NCBI GenBank assembly: GCA_902517745.1
Contig: CABYDS010000002.1
Span: 1 to 64,000, forward strand
From: an uncultured Pelagibacteraceae bacterium
Lineage (GTDB): Bacteria > Pseudomonadota > Alphaproteobacteria > Pelagibacterales > Pelagibacteraceae
Reading direction: 5' to 3'
Length of the DNA: 64,000 nt
Made by a program: the position numbers and the translations under genes. Under the pieces are notes generated by a model. That model was given only the letters and a program-made list of their open reading frames with translations, was not told the DNA's origin and did not search any database. Each line of letters opens with the position of its first letter. The first letter of the stretch is position 1. This document shows, piece by piece, positions 26,066 through 35,825 of this stretch.

Positions 26066-26470
26066 TTAAAAATTCACTAAAGCTTTTTTGAGATATTTTT
26101 TATCTAATTTACAATCTTTATAGCCCTGCTTAACAACGTTTAGATATCTTTCTGTGGGATATCTAAAAATTGTTTTTTTAGGCATGATATAAGTCATGAC
26201 AGTATTGTTGTAATACTTAAAATACATTTTTTTATAAAGAATTGGATAATCTTCATAAATATCAAGTTTTTTTTCATCACTTTTTGATATCTCGTACAGT
26301 CCACCAGGCACTATTGAATTATTTTTCTTTTCTATATCTGCTGCACGATACTTGCTTCTGAAATTAAGTGTATATCCTTTTAAATTTATCTTTTTAATAA
26401 ATTTGGAATCTTTACATCTTCTTTTCATTTGAAAATGATTTAGATTACTTCCATAAGCAAAATAAAGCAT
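26066..26470 (-). CDS. Gamma-glutamylcyclotransferase-like protein
   Basis: 134 residues of the GGCT/AIG2-like fold. The N terminus MLYFAYGSNL contains the YGSN substrate-binding loop, PGGLYEI follows near residue 55, and the catalytic glutamate is likely in DIYEDYP near 75. It may release 5-oxoproline from gamma-glutamyl compounds in the cytoplasm; real substrate unknown. It sits 2 bp from the CinA-like gene and 3 bp from azlC, all minus strand. Confidence 0.8.
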   Translation of the reverse strand: MLYFAYGSNLNHFQMKRRCKDSKFIKKINLKGYTLNFRSKYRAADIEKKNNSIVPGGLYEISKSDEKKLDIYEDYPILYKKMYFKYYNNTVMTYIMPKKTIFRYPTERYLNVVKQGYKDCKLDKKYLKKALVNF

Positions 26471-26472
26471 AA

Positions 26473-27222
26473 TTATCTCTCAACTATTTCAATTTCTTTA
26501 TCTTTAACAAACTTAAGTATTTCTGAATTACATTTATCAATTTTTGTTTTATCTACTGATCTGACAACAATTGAAACCCCTAATTTTCCAGCTTTAAAAA
26601 AAGGATAACTTCCAATTTCAACTTCAGAATTATTATTTTGGACCTCTGTTAAAGATTTAGCTATTTCACTCTCAACAGTTCTTAAATTAATTGTTTCACT
26701 CAATATTGGTTCCCCTCCAACCAACAGATTATTTAAACTTCCGAGCATAGCCTTCATAATAGATGGAACTCCTGGAAGACAAAATACATTTTCAACATAA
26801 AAGCCAGGCGCGCCACTAGATGGATTTAAAATTAAATTAGCGCTAACAGGCATTTTAGCCATCTTTTGTCTACCTTCATTAAATTCTCCTGGCTTATAAT
26901 AATTTTCTAGTATTGAAAAAGCCTCTTTATGAAAACCGTATTCAATATTAAATGCTTTAGAAACAGACTCTGCTGTAATATCATCATGAGTGGGTCCTAT
27001 TCCTCCTGTTGTAAATATATATGAATATTTTTTTCTTTGTTCATTAACTGTATTTATTATAATACTTTCATCATCAGGAATGACTCTAACTTCTGCAACA
27101 GGTATGCCTAATGAATTTAACCAAATAGCTAATGTGCTTGTGTTAACATCTTGTGTTCTACCCGATAGAACTTCATTACCGATAATTAAAATACCAGCAT
27201 TTATCTCTTTTTTATTTTGCAT
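26473..27222 (-). CDS. CinA-like molybdopterin-binding domain protein
   Basis: 249 residues covering the N-terminal MoaB/Mog-like domain of CinA (COG1058): AGILIIGNEVLSGRTQDVN near residue 10 and FTTGGIGPTHDDITAESV near 70. The C-terminal nicotinamide-nucleotide amidase domain of full CinA is absent, as in many alphaproteobacterial orthologues. In related proteins this domain hydrolyses ADP-ribose-type nucleotides. It is divergent from sfsA with only 22 bp between start codons. Confidence 0.85.
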   Translation of the reverse strand: MQNKKEINAGILIIGNEVLSGRTQDVNTSTLAIWLNSLGIPVAEVRVIPDDESIIINTVNEQRKKYSYIFTTGGIGPTHDDITAESVSKAFNIEYGFHKEAFSILENYYKPGEFNEGRQKMAKMPVSANLILNPSSGAPGFYVENVFCLPGVPSIMKAMLGSLNNLLVGGEPILSETINLRTVESEIAKSLTEVQNNNSEVEIGSYPFFKAGKLGVSIVVRSVDKTKIDKCNSEILKFVKDKEIEIVER

Positions 27223-27244
27223 ATGTAAATATAAGTAAATTTAT

Positions 27245-27931
27245 ATGAAATTTACAAATAGCCTTATTAAAGGAAAATTATTAAAAAGATATAAGAGATT
27301 TTTCGCCGATATAAAAGTAAATAACAAGATTATAACGGCACATTGTCCTAACACCGGATCTATGCAGGGTCTTTTAGATCAAGGTAATGAAGTTCTAGTT
27401 ACAGAACACAATGATCCAAAGAGAAAACTGAAATTTACGTTAGAAATTATTAAAGCAAATAAAAGATACGTTGGTGTAAATACTCATAGAGCTAACAAAA
27501 TCGTTAATCATGGATTAGAAAATAAATTAATATCTGAGTTTAAAACTATCAAAAATATTAAACCAGAATTTAAATTTAGTGATGATACAAGATTTGATTT
27601 TTTATGTGACAGCTATTTAATAGAAGTAAAGAATGTAACATTATTTAGAGAAAATGATATTGCGGAATTTCCTGATGCAGTAACATCAAGAGGAACAAAA
27701 CATCTAAATATGCTAATTAAATCAATTAAAAAAGGATATAAACCACATGTCTTATTTTTAACGCAAATTCAAAATATTAATAACTTTAGAATTGCAAAAG
27801 ATATTGATCAAATTTATTTTGAAAACTACAAAAAAGCAAAAAAAGCAGGAGTTAAATTTCTCGCTTATAGATGCAAAATTAGCTCTAAAGAGATTAAAAT
27901 TGAAAAAAAAATTAATATTATAGATGAGTGA
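27245..27931 (+). CDS. sfsA: SfsA-family protein (sugar fermentation stimulation homologue)
   Basis: 228 residues. Family motifs: ITAHCPNTGSMQGLL near residue 30, RFDFL near 117 with D-x-n-E-V-K (YLIEVKNVTL) and FPDAVTSRGTKHLNML near 140. These fit a PD-(D/E)XK-type nuclease fold with an N-terminal OB-like domain, but the biological role is not settled. Its end overlaps map by 8 bases, beginning the long plus-strand run to grxD. Confidence 0.92.
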   Translation: MKFTNSLIKGKLLKRYKRFFADIKVNNKIITAHCPNTGSMQGLLDQGNEVLVTEHNDPKRKLKFTLEIIKANKRYVGVNTHRANKIVNHGLENKLISEFKTIKNIKPEFKFSDDTRFDFLCDSYLIEVKNVTLFRENDIAEFPDAVTSRGTKHLNMLIKSIKKGYKPHVLFLTQIQNINNFRIAKDIDQIYFENYKKAKKAGVKFLAYRCKISSKEIKIEKKINIIDE

Positions 27932-28694
27932 TTATAAAGAAAAATTTGAAAAGATGAGAGTTGCTGGAAAACTTGCATCTGAAACTTTAGACATGCTTAC
28001 AGATTATATTAAACCAGGAGTATCGACAGATAAGATCGATAAATTAGGTTATGAATTTATAAAAGATAATGGTGGCTATTCAGCTCCATTATTTTATAGA
28101 GGTTTTGAAAAATCACTCTGCACATCATTAAATCATGTAGTTTGTCATGGAATACCATCTGAGAGAATTTTAGAAGATGGTGATGCAGTTAATGTTGATG
28201 TAACAGCGGTCATTGATAATCATTATGGGGATACAAGTAGAATGTATGAAATTGGAAATGTTCCAGTTAAGGCAAAAAATTTAATCGAAGCAACCTACGA
28301 CTCATTAATGAAAGCAATATCAATTTTACAACCAGGTAAAAAACTTGGTGATATAGGATTTGAAATTCAATCTTATGTTGAAAGCAAAGGTTATTCAGTT
28401 GTAAGAGATTTTTGTGGACATGGAATAAGCAATGTATTTCATGAACCTCCCAATATTCTTCATTATGGATCTAAAAATACCGGCAAAGTACTATTGCCTG
28501 GCATGACGTTTACTATTGAACCAATGATAAATTATGGAAAATATGACACAAAAGTTTTAAATGATGGGTGGACAGCAGTAACTAAAGATAAATCGTTATC
28601 AGCACAATTTGAGCATACTGTTGGTATCACAGAAGATTCGTATGAAATTTTCACAGAATCTGTTAAAGGTTATACGAGGCCCCCATATAATTAA
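27924..28694 (+). CDS. map: Methionine aminopeptidase, type I
   Basis: Removes N-terminal methionine from nascent proteins. 256 residues without an insertion, matching type I. Metal ligands occur in the expected segments: NVDVTAVIDNHYGDTSRM (two aspartates near residues 92 and 103), the histidine in FCGHGIS near 168, the glutamate in FTIEPM near 199, and the last glutamate in QFEHTVGIT near 232. Stop overlaps the purB start (TAATG). Confidence 0.95.
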   Translation: MSDYKEKFEKMRVAGKLASETLDMLTDYIKPGVSTDKIDKLGYEFIKDNGGYSAPLFYRGFEKSLCTSLNHVVCHGIPSERILEDGDAVNVDVTAVIDNHYGDTSRMYEIGNVPVKAKNLIEATYDSLMKAISILQPGKKLGDIGFEIQSYVESKGYSVVRDFCGHGISNVFHEPPNILHYGSKNTGKVLLPGMTFTIEPMINYGKYDTKVLNDGWTAVTKDKSLSAQFEHTVGITEDSYEIFTESVKGYTRPPYN

Positions 28695-29986
28695 TGATAT
28701 CAAGATATTCTAGAAAAGAACTTGTCAGTATTTGGTCTGAAGAAAACAAATATAAAATTTGGCTAGATGTAGAAATTGCTGCAGCTGAGGCAATGGAAAA
28801 ATATAAAATTATTCCTAAAGGAGTTGCCTCATTAGTTAAAAAAAAAGGTAAAATCAAAGTTAAAAGAATTCATGATATAGAGGCAAAAGTTAAGCATGAT
28901 GTAATTGCTTTTTTAACATCAATTACTGAACAGGCGGGTCTTAAAGCAAGATACCTTCATCAAGGAATGACGTCATCTGATGTTTTAGATACAACTTTAA
29001 ATATTCAATTGGTTCAATCAGGAAATATTTTATTAAGAGATATTGATAAAATTTTATCTGTTCTAAAGAAACAGGCAAAAAAATATAAACTAACACCATG
29101 TATTGGAAGAAGTCATGGAATTCATGCGGAACCAATTACATTTGGTCTAAAATTAGCATCATTTTATGAAGAATTTAAGAGAAACAAATTAAGATTAAAA
29201 GATGCAATAGAAAATGTATCTACATGTGCAATTTCAGGAGCAGTAGGAACATTTGCTAATATAAATCCTAAAATTGAAACTTATGTTGCAAAAAAATTAA
29301 ATTTGAAAGCTGAGCCAATTTCAACTCAAATTATACCAAGAGATAGACATGCACATTATTTTGCAGTTCTCGGGATTATTGCTGGATCTGTTGAAAGAGT
29401 AGCTACAGAAATAAGACATTTGCAAAGATCTGAAGTTTATGAATTACAGGAATATTTTTCAAAAGATCAAAAAGGTTCTTCTGCTATGCCTCATAAAAAA
29501 AATCCAATATTAAGTGAAAATCTTACAGGACTTGCAAGGATGGTAAGAAGTTACGTAATACCAGCTTTAGAAAATATTTCTTTGTGGCATGAAAGAGATA
29601 TATCTCACTCTAGTGTTGAGAGAAATATTGGTCCAGACGCAAATATAACTTTAGATTTTGCTTTAGTTAGACTGTCAGGAATTTTAGAGAAAATGATTGT
29701 TTATCCAAAAACGATGATAAAAAATTTAAACTTAACAAGAGGTCTTGTTTTTTCTCAAGAGGTAATGTTAGAACTTACTAAATCAGGTATTGCTAGAGAG
29801 AAAGCGTATAGATTGGTTCAGTATCATGCAAAAGCTAGTTTTGCAAAGAATACAAACTTATTAACACTTTTAAAAAATGATAAATCGATCACTGGTAAAA
29901 TAAGTGAAAAAAGATTAGATAAAATCTTTACTTATGACAAACACTTAAAAAATGTAAATTATATATTTAAAAGAGTATTTAAATAA
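28694..29986 (+). CDS. purB: Adenylosuccinate lyase
   Basis: Acts twice in purine synthesis, splitting SAICAR and adenylosuccinate to give fumarate. 430 residues. The fumarase/aspartase superfamily signature GSSAMPHKKNPILSEN lies near residue 260, the catalytic His segment GRSHGIHAEP near 140, and TSSDVLDTTLN near 95. It overlaps map upstream and purC downstream by one base each. Confidence 0.97.
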   Translation: MISRYSRKELVSIWSEENKYKIWLDVEIAAAEAMEKYKIIPKGVASLVKKKGKIKVKRIHDIEAKVKHDVIAFLTSITEQAGLKARYLHQGMTSSDVLDTTLNIQLVQSGNILLRDIDKILSVLKKQAKKYKLTPCIGRSHGIHAEPITFGLKLASFYEEFKRNKLRLKDAIENVSTCAISGAVGTFANINPKIETYVAKKLNLKAEPISTQIIPRDRHAHYFAVLGIIAGSVERVATEIRHLQRSEVYELQEYFSKDQKGSSAMPHKKNPILSENLTGLARMVRSYVIPALENISLWHERDISHSSVERNIGPDANITLDFALVRLSGILEKMIVYPKTMIKNLNLTRGLVFSQEVMLELTKSGIAREKAYRLVQYHAKASFAKNTNLLTLLKNDKSITGKISEKRLDKIFTYDKHLKNVNYIFKRVFK

Positions 29987-30771
29987 TGAAAAAAGGAAAA
30001 AAATTATACGAAGGTAAAGCAAAAATAATTTTTGCAAGTAACGATAAAAAATATGTTATCCAACATTTTAAAGATGATGCAACTGCATTTAATAATCAAA
30101 AAAAAGCAGTGATGGATGGTAAAGGAATTTTAAATAATAGAATTTCTGAACATATATTAACTCAATTAAATAATGTTGGTATCAAAAATCATTTAATCAA
30201 ACGTTTAAACATGAGGGAGCAATTAGTTCTACATGTTGAAATTATACCTATTGAATTTATTGTGAGAAACATTGCAACTGGATCATTAACAAAAAGATTG
30301 GGTATTGAAGATGGGACAGTCTTAGATAAACCTTTAATAGAGTATTGCTTGAAAGATGATGATTTAGGAGATCCCTTAGTAAGTACTGAACATATCTTAA
30401 CTTTTAAGTGGATGGAAAAAGATGAATTAAACTTAATAAATAAAGAATTAAATAGAATTAACGATTTTCTTCAAGGCATGTTTAGAGGTGTTGGAATTAA
30501 ACTTGTAGATTTTAAAGTAGAATTTGGAAGATATGAAAAAAATGGAAAACAAGAGATTATACTTGCGGATGAAATAAGCCCAGACACCTGCAGACTATGG
30601 GATGTAAATAGTGATAAAAAATTAGATAAAGATAGATTTAGAAAAGGTCTTGGTAATTTAATTGAGGCTTATCAAGAAGTTGCCAGAAGACTAGATATAC
30701 TTCATGAACAATCAAATATAAGACCATTAAAATACACTAAACCACAAGCAGTAAAGATTAAAAAGAAGTAA
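29986..30771 (+). CDS. purC: SAICAR synthase
   Basis: ATP-dependent condensation of CAIR with aspartate in purine synthesis. 261 residues, slightly longer than the E. coli form. Motifs: KKLYEGKAKIIFAS at the N terminus, EFIVRNIATGSLTKR near 87, and LADEISPDTCRLWD near 190. It is coupled by overlapping codons to purB and purS. Confidence 0.97.
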   Translation: MKKGKKLYEGKAKIIFASNDKKYVIQHFKDDATAFNNQKKAVMDGKGILNNRISEHILTQLNNVGIKNHLIKRLNMREQLVLHVEIIPIEFIVRNIATGSLTKRLGIEDGTVLDKPLIEYCLKDDDLGDPLVSTEHILTFKWMEKDELNLINKELNRINDFLQGMFRGVGIKLVDFKVEFGRYEKNGKQEIILADEISPDTCRLWDVNSDKKLDKDRFRKGLGNLIEAYQEVARRLDILHEQSNIRPLKYTKPQAVKIKKK

Positions 30772-31004
30772 TGAAAATTAAAGTAATTGTAACTCTTAAA
30801 AATGGAGTTTTAGATCCTCAAGGAAAGGCAATTCAACAAACGCTTAATGGTATGAACTTTGGAAATGTAGAAGATGTAAGACAAGGTAAATATTTTGAAA
30901 TTGAAGTTAAAGAGAAAGATGAAAAAAAAGCAAAGTCTTTAGTCGATGATATGTGTAAAAAGCTATTGGCCAATCTTGTTATTGAGGATTACAAAATAGT
31001 TTAA
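30771..31004 (+). CDS. purS: FGAM synthase subunit PurS
   Basis: Small bridging subunit of the three-part phosphoribosylformylglycinamidine synthase. 77 residues with the family opening KVIVTLKNGVLDPQGKAI and a central V-R-Q-G-K segment. It overlaps purC and precedes purQ by 3 bp. Presence of PurS agrees with the short PurL found here. Confidence 0.95.
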   Translation: MKIKVIVTLKNGVLDPQGKAIQQTLNGMNFGNVEDVRQGKYFEIEVKEKDEKKAKSLVDDMCKKLLANLVIEDYKIV

Positions 31005-31007
31005 TAA

Positions 31008-31691
31008 ATGAGATCATCAGTCATTATTTTTCCCGGATCAAATTGTGATAGAGACATGGATGTAGCTCTAAAAAAATTTGGTTTTAAAAATCAAATGGTT
31101 TGGCACAATGATCAATCTATTCCAAAATCAGATTTGATAGTATTGCCTGGTGGCTTTTCATATGGTGATTACTTAAGGTGTGGAAGTATAGCCTCTAAAT
31201 CAAAAATTATAAAATCAGTAATTGATTTTGCTAATTCAGGGGGATTAGTTCTGGGAATTTGTAATGGATTTCAAATCTTAACAGAAACAGGCTTACTTAA
31301 TGGAATACTACAACAAAATAAGTTTCTTAATTTTATATGCTGCAATGTTTTTGTAAAAGTTAAAGATAAACAAAATAAATATTTCAAAGATTTAAAAAAA
31401 GATGTTTTAGAACTTCATATTGCCCATAACGAAGGCAATTACTTTTGTAGTGATGATGAATTAAAATCATTGGAGGATAATAATCAAATAGCTGTAACGT
31501 ATTGTGGAAAAGATGGCACAGAAAATGAAAAAACTAATCCAAACGGAGCAATTAAAAATATAGCTGGAATATTTAATAAAAACAAAAATGTATTGGGAAT
31601 GATGCCACATCCTGAGAGAATGATTGATAAATATTTATCAGGTGAAGATGGTTCATTATTTTTCAAAAATATTTTGGATAATTTTAAATAA
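31008..31691 (+). CDS. purQ: FGAM synthase glutaminase subunit PurQ
   Basis: Class I glutamine amidotransferase supplying ammonia to PurL. 227 residues. Nucleophile cysteine in GICNGFQIL near residue 86, catalytic His-x-Glu in MMPHPERM near 203, and FPGSNCDRD at the N terminus. The stop overlaps the purL start. Confidence 0.96.
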   Translation: MRSSVIIFPGSNCDRDMDVALKKFGFKNQMVWHNDQSIPKSDLIVLPGGFSYGDYLRCGSIASKSKIIKSVIDFANSGGLVLGICNGFQILTETGLLNGILQQNKFLNFICCNVFVKVKDKQNKYFKDLKKDVLELHIAHNEGNYFCSDDELKSLEDNNQIAVTYCGKDGTENEKTNPNGAIKNIAGIFNKNKNVLGMMPHPERMIDKYLSGEDGSLFFKNILDNFK

Positions 31692-33883
31692 TGGAAGTCA
31701 CTGAAGCAGTTGCAATAGACCACGGATTAAAAAAAGAAGAGTTTTCTAAAATATGCGAACTTCTTAAGAGAACACCTAATTTAACTGAGCTTGCAATATT
31801 TTCTGCAATGTGGAACGAACATTGCTCTTATAAGTCTTCTAGAAAACATTTAAAAAAAATGCATACAAAGGGAAAACAGGTCATACAAGGACCAGGAGAA
31901 AATGCTGGTGTTATTGATATTGGAGATGATGATGCAATTGTATTTAAAATTGAAAGCCACAATCACCCTTCGTTTATCGAGCCTTATCAAGGTGCAGCAA
32001 CCGGAGTTGGTGGGATCATGCGAGATGTATTTACAATGGGAGCAAGACCAATAGCGAATTTAAATTCAATTCATTTTGGTTCCCCTCAACATAAAAAAAC
32101 AAGAAACTTATTAAGAGGAGTTGTTAAAGGCATAGGTGGATACGGAAATTGTATTGGAGTTCCAACGATTGCTGGCCAAACTACATTTGATGAGTCTTAC
32201 AATGGAAATATTTTAGTAAATGCCATGACACTTGGTTTAGTAAACAAAAATAAGATTTTTTATTCAAAAGCAGCTGGTTTAGATAAACCGGTAATATATG
32301 TGGGCTCAAAAACTGGAAGGGATGGAATTCATGGTGCCAGTATGGCTTCAGCAACATTTGATGACAAAATTGAAGAAAAAAAACCAACAGTTCAAGTTGG
32401 AGACCCATTTACTGAAAAACTATTACTTGAAGCATGCTTAGAATTAATGGCTGATAATTCAATTATTGCAATTCAAGATATGGGTGCAGCAGGATTAACA
32501 TCTTCTAGTGTTGAAATGGCATCAAAGGGAAATCTTGGAATTGAATTAAATCTTAGCGAGGTTCCTTGTAGGGAAGAAAAAATGTCTCCATACGAAATAA
32601 TGTTATCTGAAAGTCAAGAGAGAATGCTTATAGTTCTTGAAAAAGGAAAAGAAGAACACGCGAAGAAAATATTTGATAAATGGAACCTAGATTTTGCAAT
32701 TATAGGTAAAACAACTAATTCAAAAAAAATAGAATTAATATTTGATAATAAAAAAGTTGCTGAAATACCAATTGATCTTCTAGCTGAAAATGCTCCAATT
32801 TATGATCGTCCTTGGAAAAAAACTAAATTACCTCAAAAATTAAAATTTGATAAAGATGAATTTAAATCTCTAAAACTTTCAGATTGTCTAAAGAAGATTT
32901 TAAGTAATTCAAATATTTCTGAAAAAAAATGGATATGGGATCAATATGATCATACTGTAATGGGTGATACAATTCAAAAACCAGGTGGTGATGCTGGTGT
33001 TGTTAGAGTACACGGGACCAATAAAGCGGTAGCTGCATCAGTAGATTCTTCTGCATTATATTGTTTCTCGCATCCATTAACTGGAGGAAAACAAATAGTT
33101 TGTGAGAGCTATAGAAATCTTATTTCGGTAGGAGCTAAACCTATTGCTATTACCAATTGTTTAAACTTCGGAAATCCAGAAAAAGAAAAAAATATGGGTG
33201 AATTCGTAGAATGTGTTGAAGGAATTACAGAAGCAAGTAAGTATCTAGATTTTCCAGTCGTATCTGGAAATGTATCATTTTATAATGAAACAAAAGATAA
33301 AGGTATCAAACCTACACCGACAATTGGAGGTGTTGGACTAATCTCTGATTATCAACGAATGCTTACTATGGATTTTAAAACTGATGGAAACTTAGTTTAC
33401 GTAATTGGTAAAACCGATGGACATTTAGATCAAAGTATTTTTGCAAGAGAGCTTTTAAATGAAAAAAAAGGTCCACCACCAACTGTTAATTTATTTAATG
33501 AAAAAAACATTGGTGAAACTGTATTAGATTTATCTAGAAAAAATCTAATTGTGAGCTGTCATGATGTGTCATTAGGTGGAATTTTAACAGCATTATCAAA
33601 AATGTGTATTAAAGGAAAAAAGGGAATAAAAATTAATTCACTTAAAGGTTTAACAAATAAATATGAATATTTTTTTGGTGAAGATCAGGCTCGATATATT
33701 GTTGAAATACCTAAAGCTAGTTTGAAGAAAGTAAATGATATTTTAAACAAATATTCTGTACATTTCGATGAATTAGGGACAGTTAATGGACAATCCATCG
33801 TATATAAAGATGACATCAATTTGCCTATTGAAGAATTGGCAGATGCACATAAATATTGGTTAAAGAAGTATATGGATAGCTAA
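31691..33883 (+). CDS. purL: FGAM synthase large subunit PurL (small form)
   Basis: ATP-dependent synthesis of FGAM. 730 residues, the short form that needs PurS and PurQ. Family segments: FSAMWNEHCSYKSSRKHL near residue 38, KIESHNHPSFIEPYQGAATGVGG near 88 (split by context), and GGDAGVVRVHGTNKAVAAS near 433. One-base overlaps with purQ and bolA keep it in the same run. Confidence 0.97.
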   Translation: MEVTEAVAIDHGLKKEEFSKICELLKRTPNLTELAIFSAMWNEHCSYKSSRKHLKKMHTKGKQVIQGPGENAGVIDIGDDDAIVFKIESHNHPSFIEPYQGAATGVGGIMRDVFTMGARPIANLNSIHFGSPQHKKTRNLLRGVVKGIGGYGNCIGVPTIAGQTTFDESYNGNILVNAMTLGLVNKNKIFYSKAAGLDKPVIYVGSKTGRDGIHGASMASATFDDKIEEKKPTVQVGDPFTEKLLLEACLELMADNSIIAIQDMGAAGLTSSSVEMASKGNLGIELNLSEVPCREEKMSPYEIMLSESQERMLIVLEKGKEEHAKKIFDKWNLDFAIIGKTTNSKKIELIFDNKKVAEIPIDLLAENAPIYDRPWKKTKLPQKLKFDKDEFKSLKLSDCLKKILSNSNISEKKWIWDQYDHTVMGDTIQKPGGDAGVVRVHGTNKAVAASVDSSALYCFSHPLTGGKQIVCESYRNLISVGAKPIAITNCLNFGNPEKEKNMGEFVECVEGITEASKYLDFPVVSGNVSFYNETKDKGIKPTPTIGGVGLISDYQRMLTMDFKTDGNLVYVIGKTDGHLDQSIFARELLNEKKGPPPTVNLFNEKNIGETVLDLSRKNLIVSCHDVSLGGILTALSKMCIKGKKGIKINSLKGLTNKYEYFFGEDQARYIVEIPKASLKKVNDILNKYSVHFDELGTVNGQSIVYKDDINLPIEELADAHKYWLKKYMDS

Positions 33884-34113
33884 TGGCAATGGATTTAAAA
33901 GAAATTGAGAGTTTAATTAAGGAAGGATTGCCTGACGCAAAAGTTGAAATTCAAGATTTAGCGGGTGATGGAAATCACTATTCTGCTACAGTGACATCAG
34001 CTGAATTTTCAGGTAAAAGTAAAATAGAACAACACAAAATGGTATATAATTCTTTAAAAGGTAAAATGGGAAATGAGCTTCACGCTTTAGCAATTAAAAC
34101 AAAGGAAATTTAA
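33883..34113 (+). CDS. BolA-family protein
   Basis: 76 residues with the BolA-like KH-type fold: DLAGDGNHYSATVTSAEFSGKS, and the conserved H-K-M-V-Y-N-S-L-K near residue 53 followed by L-H-A-L-A-I-K-T. It contains the histidine that commonly helps bind a shared [2Fe-2S] cluster with monothiol glutaredoxins, and the next gene encodes exactly such a glutaredoxin, so an Fe-S trafficking pair is likely. Confidence 0.93.
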   Translation: MAMDLKEIESLIKEGLPDAKVEIQDLAGDGNHYSATVTSAEFSGKSKIEQHKMVYNSLKGKMGNELHALAIKTKEI

Positions 34114-34452
34114 ATGGAACAAGAAACAAATGATTTAATAAAAAGTGAAATTGAAAATAATGATGTATGTCTTTTTATGAAAGGTACTCCAGATGCACCT
34201 CAGTGTGGATTTTCAATGGCAACTTCAAATATTTTAAAGGTTCTTGAAGTAAATTTTAAAGGCGTAAATGTTTTAGCAGATCAAAAACTGAGAGAAGGTA
34301 TAAAAGTATTTAGTGATTGGCCAACAATTCCTCAATTATATGTTAAAAATGAGTTTATTGGCGGATGCGATATCGTAAAAGAAATGTATGAGAGTGGAGA
34401 ACTTGCTAAACTCTTTGAGTCTAAAGGAATAAATTTTAAAGCTAAGAATTAA
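34114..34452 (+). CDS. grxD: Monothiol glutaredoxin (Grx4 type)
   Basis: 112 residues, CGFS-type: active site PQCGFSMAT near residue 30, WPTIPQLYVKNEFIGGCDI near 70 containing the cis-proline and glycine pair for glutathione. Carries and transfers [2Fe-2S] clusters with the adjacent BolA. It begins directly after the bolA stop and ends back to back with rpsD, which is on the other strand with no gap. Confidence 0.95.
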   Translation: MEQETNDLIKSEIENNDVCLFMKGTPDAPQCGFSMATSNILKVLEVNFKGVNVLADQKLREGIKVFSDWPTIPQLYVKNEFIGGCDIVKEMYESGELAKLFESKGINFKAKN

Positions 34453-35070
34453 TTATCTAGAGTAATATTCAATTACTAAATTTGGCTCCATCACGACTGG
34501 GTATGGAACTTCTTCAAAAGATGGAACTCTTACAAATTTAACTTTTTTATTCTTTTCGTCTAATTGTAGATATTCTGGAACTTCTCTTTCTTTGTTAGCA
34601 AGAGCAATATCAATTAAAGCAAGTTGTTTAGATTTATCTCTAATTTCAATCGTGTCTTCTTCTTTAACCTGATAGCTTGCTATATTAACTTTTTTACCAT
34701 TTACTTTAACATGACCGTGGTTAATCAATTGTCTTGATGAAAAGATAGTGTTTGATAACTTTGATCTATAAATTACAGCATCTAATCTTCTCTCTAATAA
34801 TCCAATTAAGTTTTCAGCAGTATCACCTTTTTTCATGATTGCTTTTTTATAAACATTTCTAAATTGTCTTTCGTTCATGTTTCCATAATAAGACTTTAAT
34901 TTCTGTTTTGCTTGAAGTTGAATTCCGTAATCTGAAGGTTTGCCAGCTTTTGTTTGTCCATGCTGTCCTGGAGGATAGGCTCTTGTATTAAAAGGGCTTT
35001 TGGGTCTGCCCCATAAATTTACTTTTAATCTTCTATCTACTTTATGTTTAGAGTTTAATCTTTTTGTCAT
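34453..35070 (-). CDS. rpsD: 30S ribosomal protein S4
   Basis: Primary 16S rRNA-binding protein. 205 residues with the S4 RNA-binding domain [20 protein letters not shown] near residue 92 and [19 protein letters not shown] near 115, and [19 protein letters not shown] at the N terminus. It is a lone gene, not part of an alpha operon, as is common in alphaproteobacteria. Confidence 0.98.
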   Translation of the reverse strand: MTKRLNSKHKVDRRLKVNLWGRPKSPFNTRAYPPGQHGQTKAGKPSDYGIQLQAKQKLKSYYGNMNERQFRNVYKKAIMKKGDTAENLIGLLERRLDAVIYRSKLSNTIFSSRQLINHGHVKVNGKKVNIASYQVKEEDTIEIRDKSKQLALIDIALANKEREVPEYLQLDEKNKKVKFVRVPSFEEVPYPVVMEPNLVIEYYSR

Positions 35071-35105
35071 TAGTATGAGGTCTTATAAGCCTAAGTTATG
35101 TTTTG

Positions 35106-35825
35106 TCAATCAACCTTTTCCTTACTTAAACCAGCAAATACACTCGATAAAATACGAGTTTCTTTTTCTGAAAGATTGAGTTTATAGAAAATACTTCTTA
35201 AATTTTCCATCATGATCGGTTTTTTTTCAGGTGGGTGAAAAAAATTCTTATTTTCTAAATTATTAATGCACAAATTTAACATTCTTTGAATGTCATTCTT
35301 ATTTGCACTTTTAATTTTTTTTGACTTTTCAAAGAAAAACTTTTTATTTGAAATTAGTCCACTTACTATTTGAGCTACTATAATTAGACTATGAGACAAA
35401 TTTAAAGATCTAAAATTCCTATTACTTGGAATTTGTAAAGTATAATCAGCATAACTAACTTCATTATTTGATAATCCAGATGCTTCTGATCCAAAAAGAA
35501 AACCAACCTTTTTTTTGTAATTAATCTTATTTAGATCAGTTATTGATATATGTTTAATATTTTTATTTCTAAATCTTGCAGATGTTGCAACTAATATATC
35601 CAAATTACTTAATGATGTTTCTAAATTTTCATATACTTTTGCTTTTTCAACAATATCCTTTGCCCCTACAGATGTTGCAATAATTTTATCATTTGGAAAT
35701 GAGGGTTTTGGATTAACAATTGATAGATTATTAAAATTAAAGTTTTTTAAAGCTCTAGCACAGGCTCCTATATTTTCTGATAGTTGAGGTTTGTGTAAAA
35801 TAAAAGTTATATTTCTTAATGACAT
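35106..35825 (-). CDS. TrmJ-like tRNA/rRNA 2'-O-methyltransferase
   Basis: 239 residues from the ATG at 35825 (a TTG one codon earlier is possible). SPOUT fold: FILHKPQLSENIGACARALKNF near the N terminus, FGSEASGLSNNEV near 117, and SLNLSHSLIIVAQI near 140. The order and C-terminal extension with C-x-N-L fit TrmJ (tRNA position 32). The ATG overlaps the cimA stop as ATGA, so it is translated with cimA and cysS. Confidence 0.86.
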   Translation of the reverse strand: MSLRNITFILHKPQLSENIGACARALKNFNFNNLSIVNPKPSFPNDKIIATSVGAKDIVEKAKVYENLETSLSNLDILVATSARFRNKNIKHISITDLNKINYKKKVGFLFGSEASGLSNNEVSYADYTLQIPSNRNFRSLNLSHSLIIVAQIVSGLISNKKFFFEKSKKIKSANKNDIQRMLNLCINNLENKNFFHPPEKKPIMMENLRSIFYKLNLSEKETRILSSVFAGLSKEKVD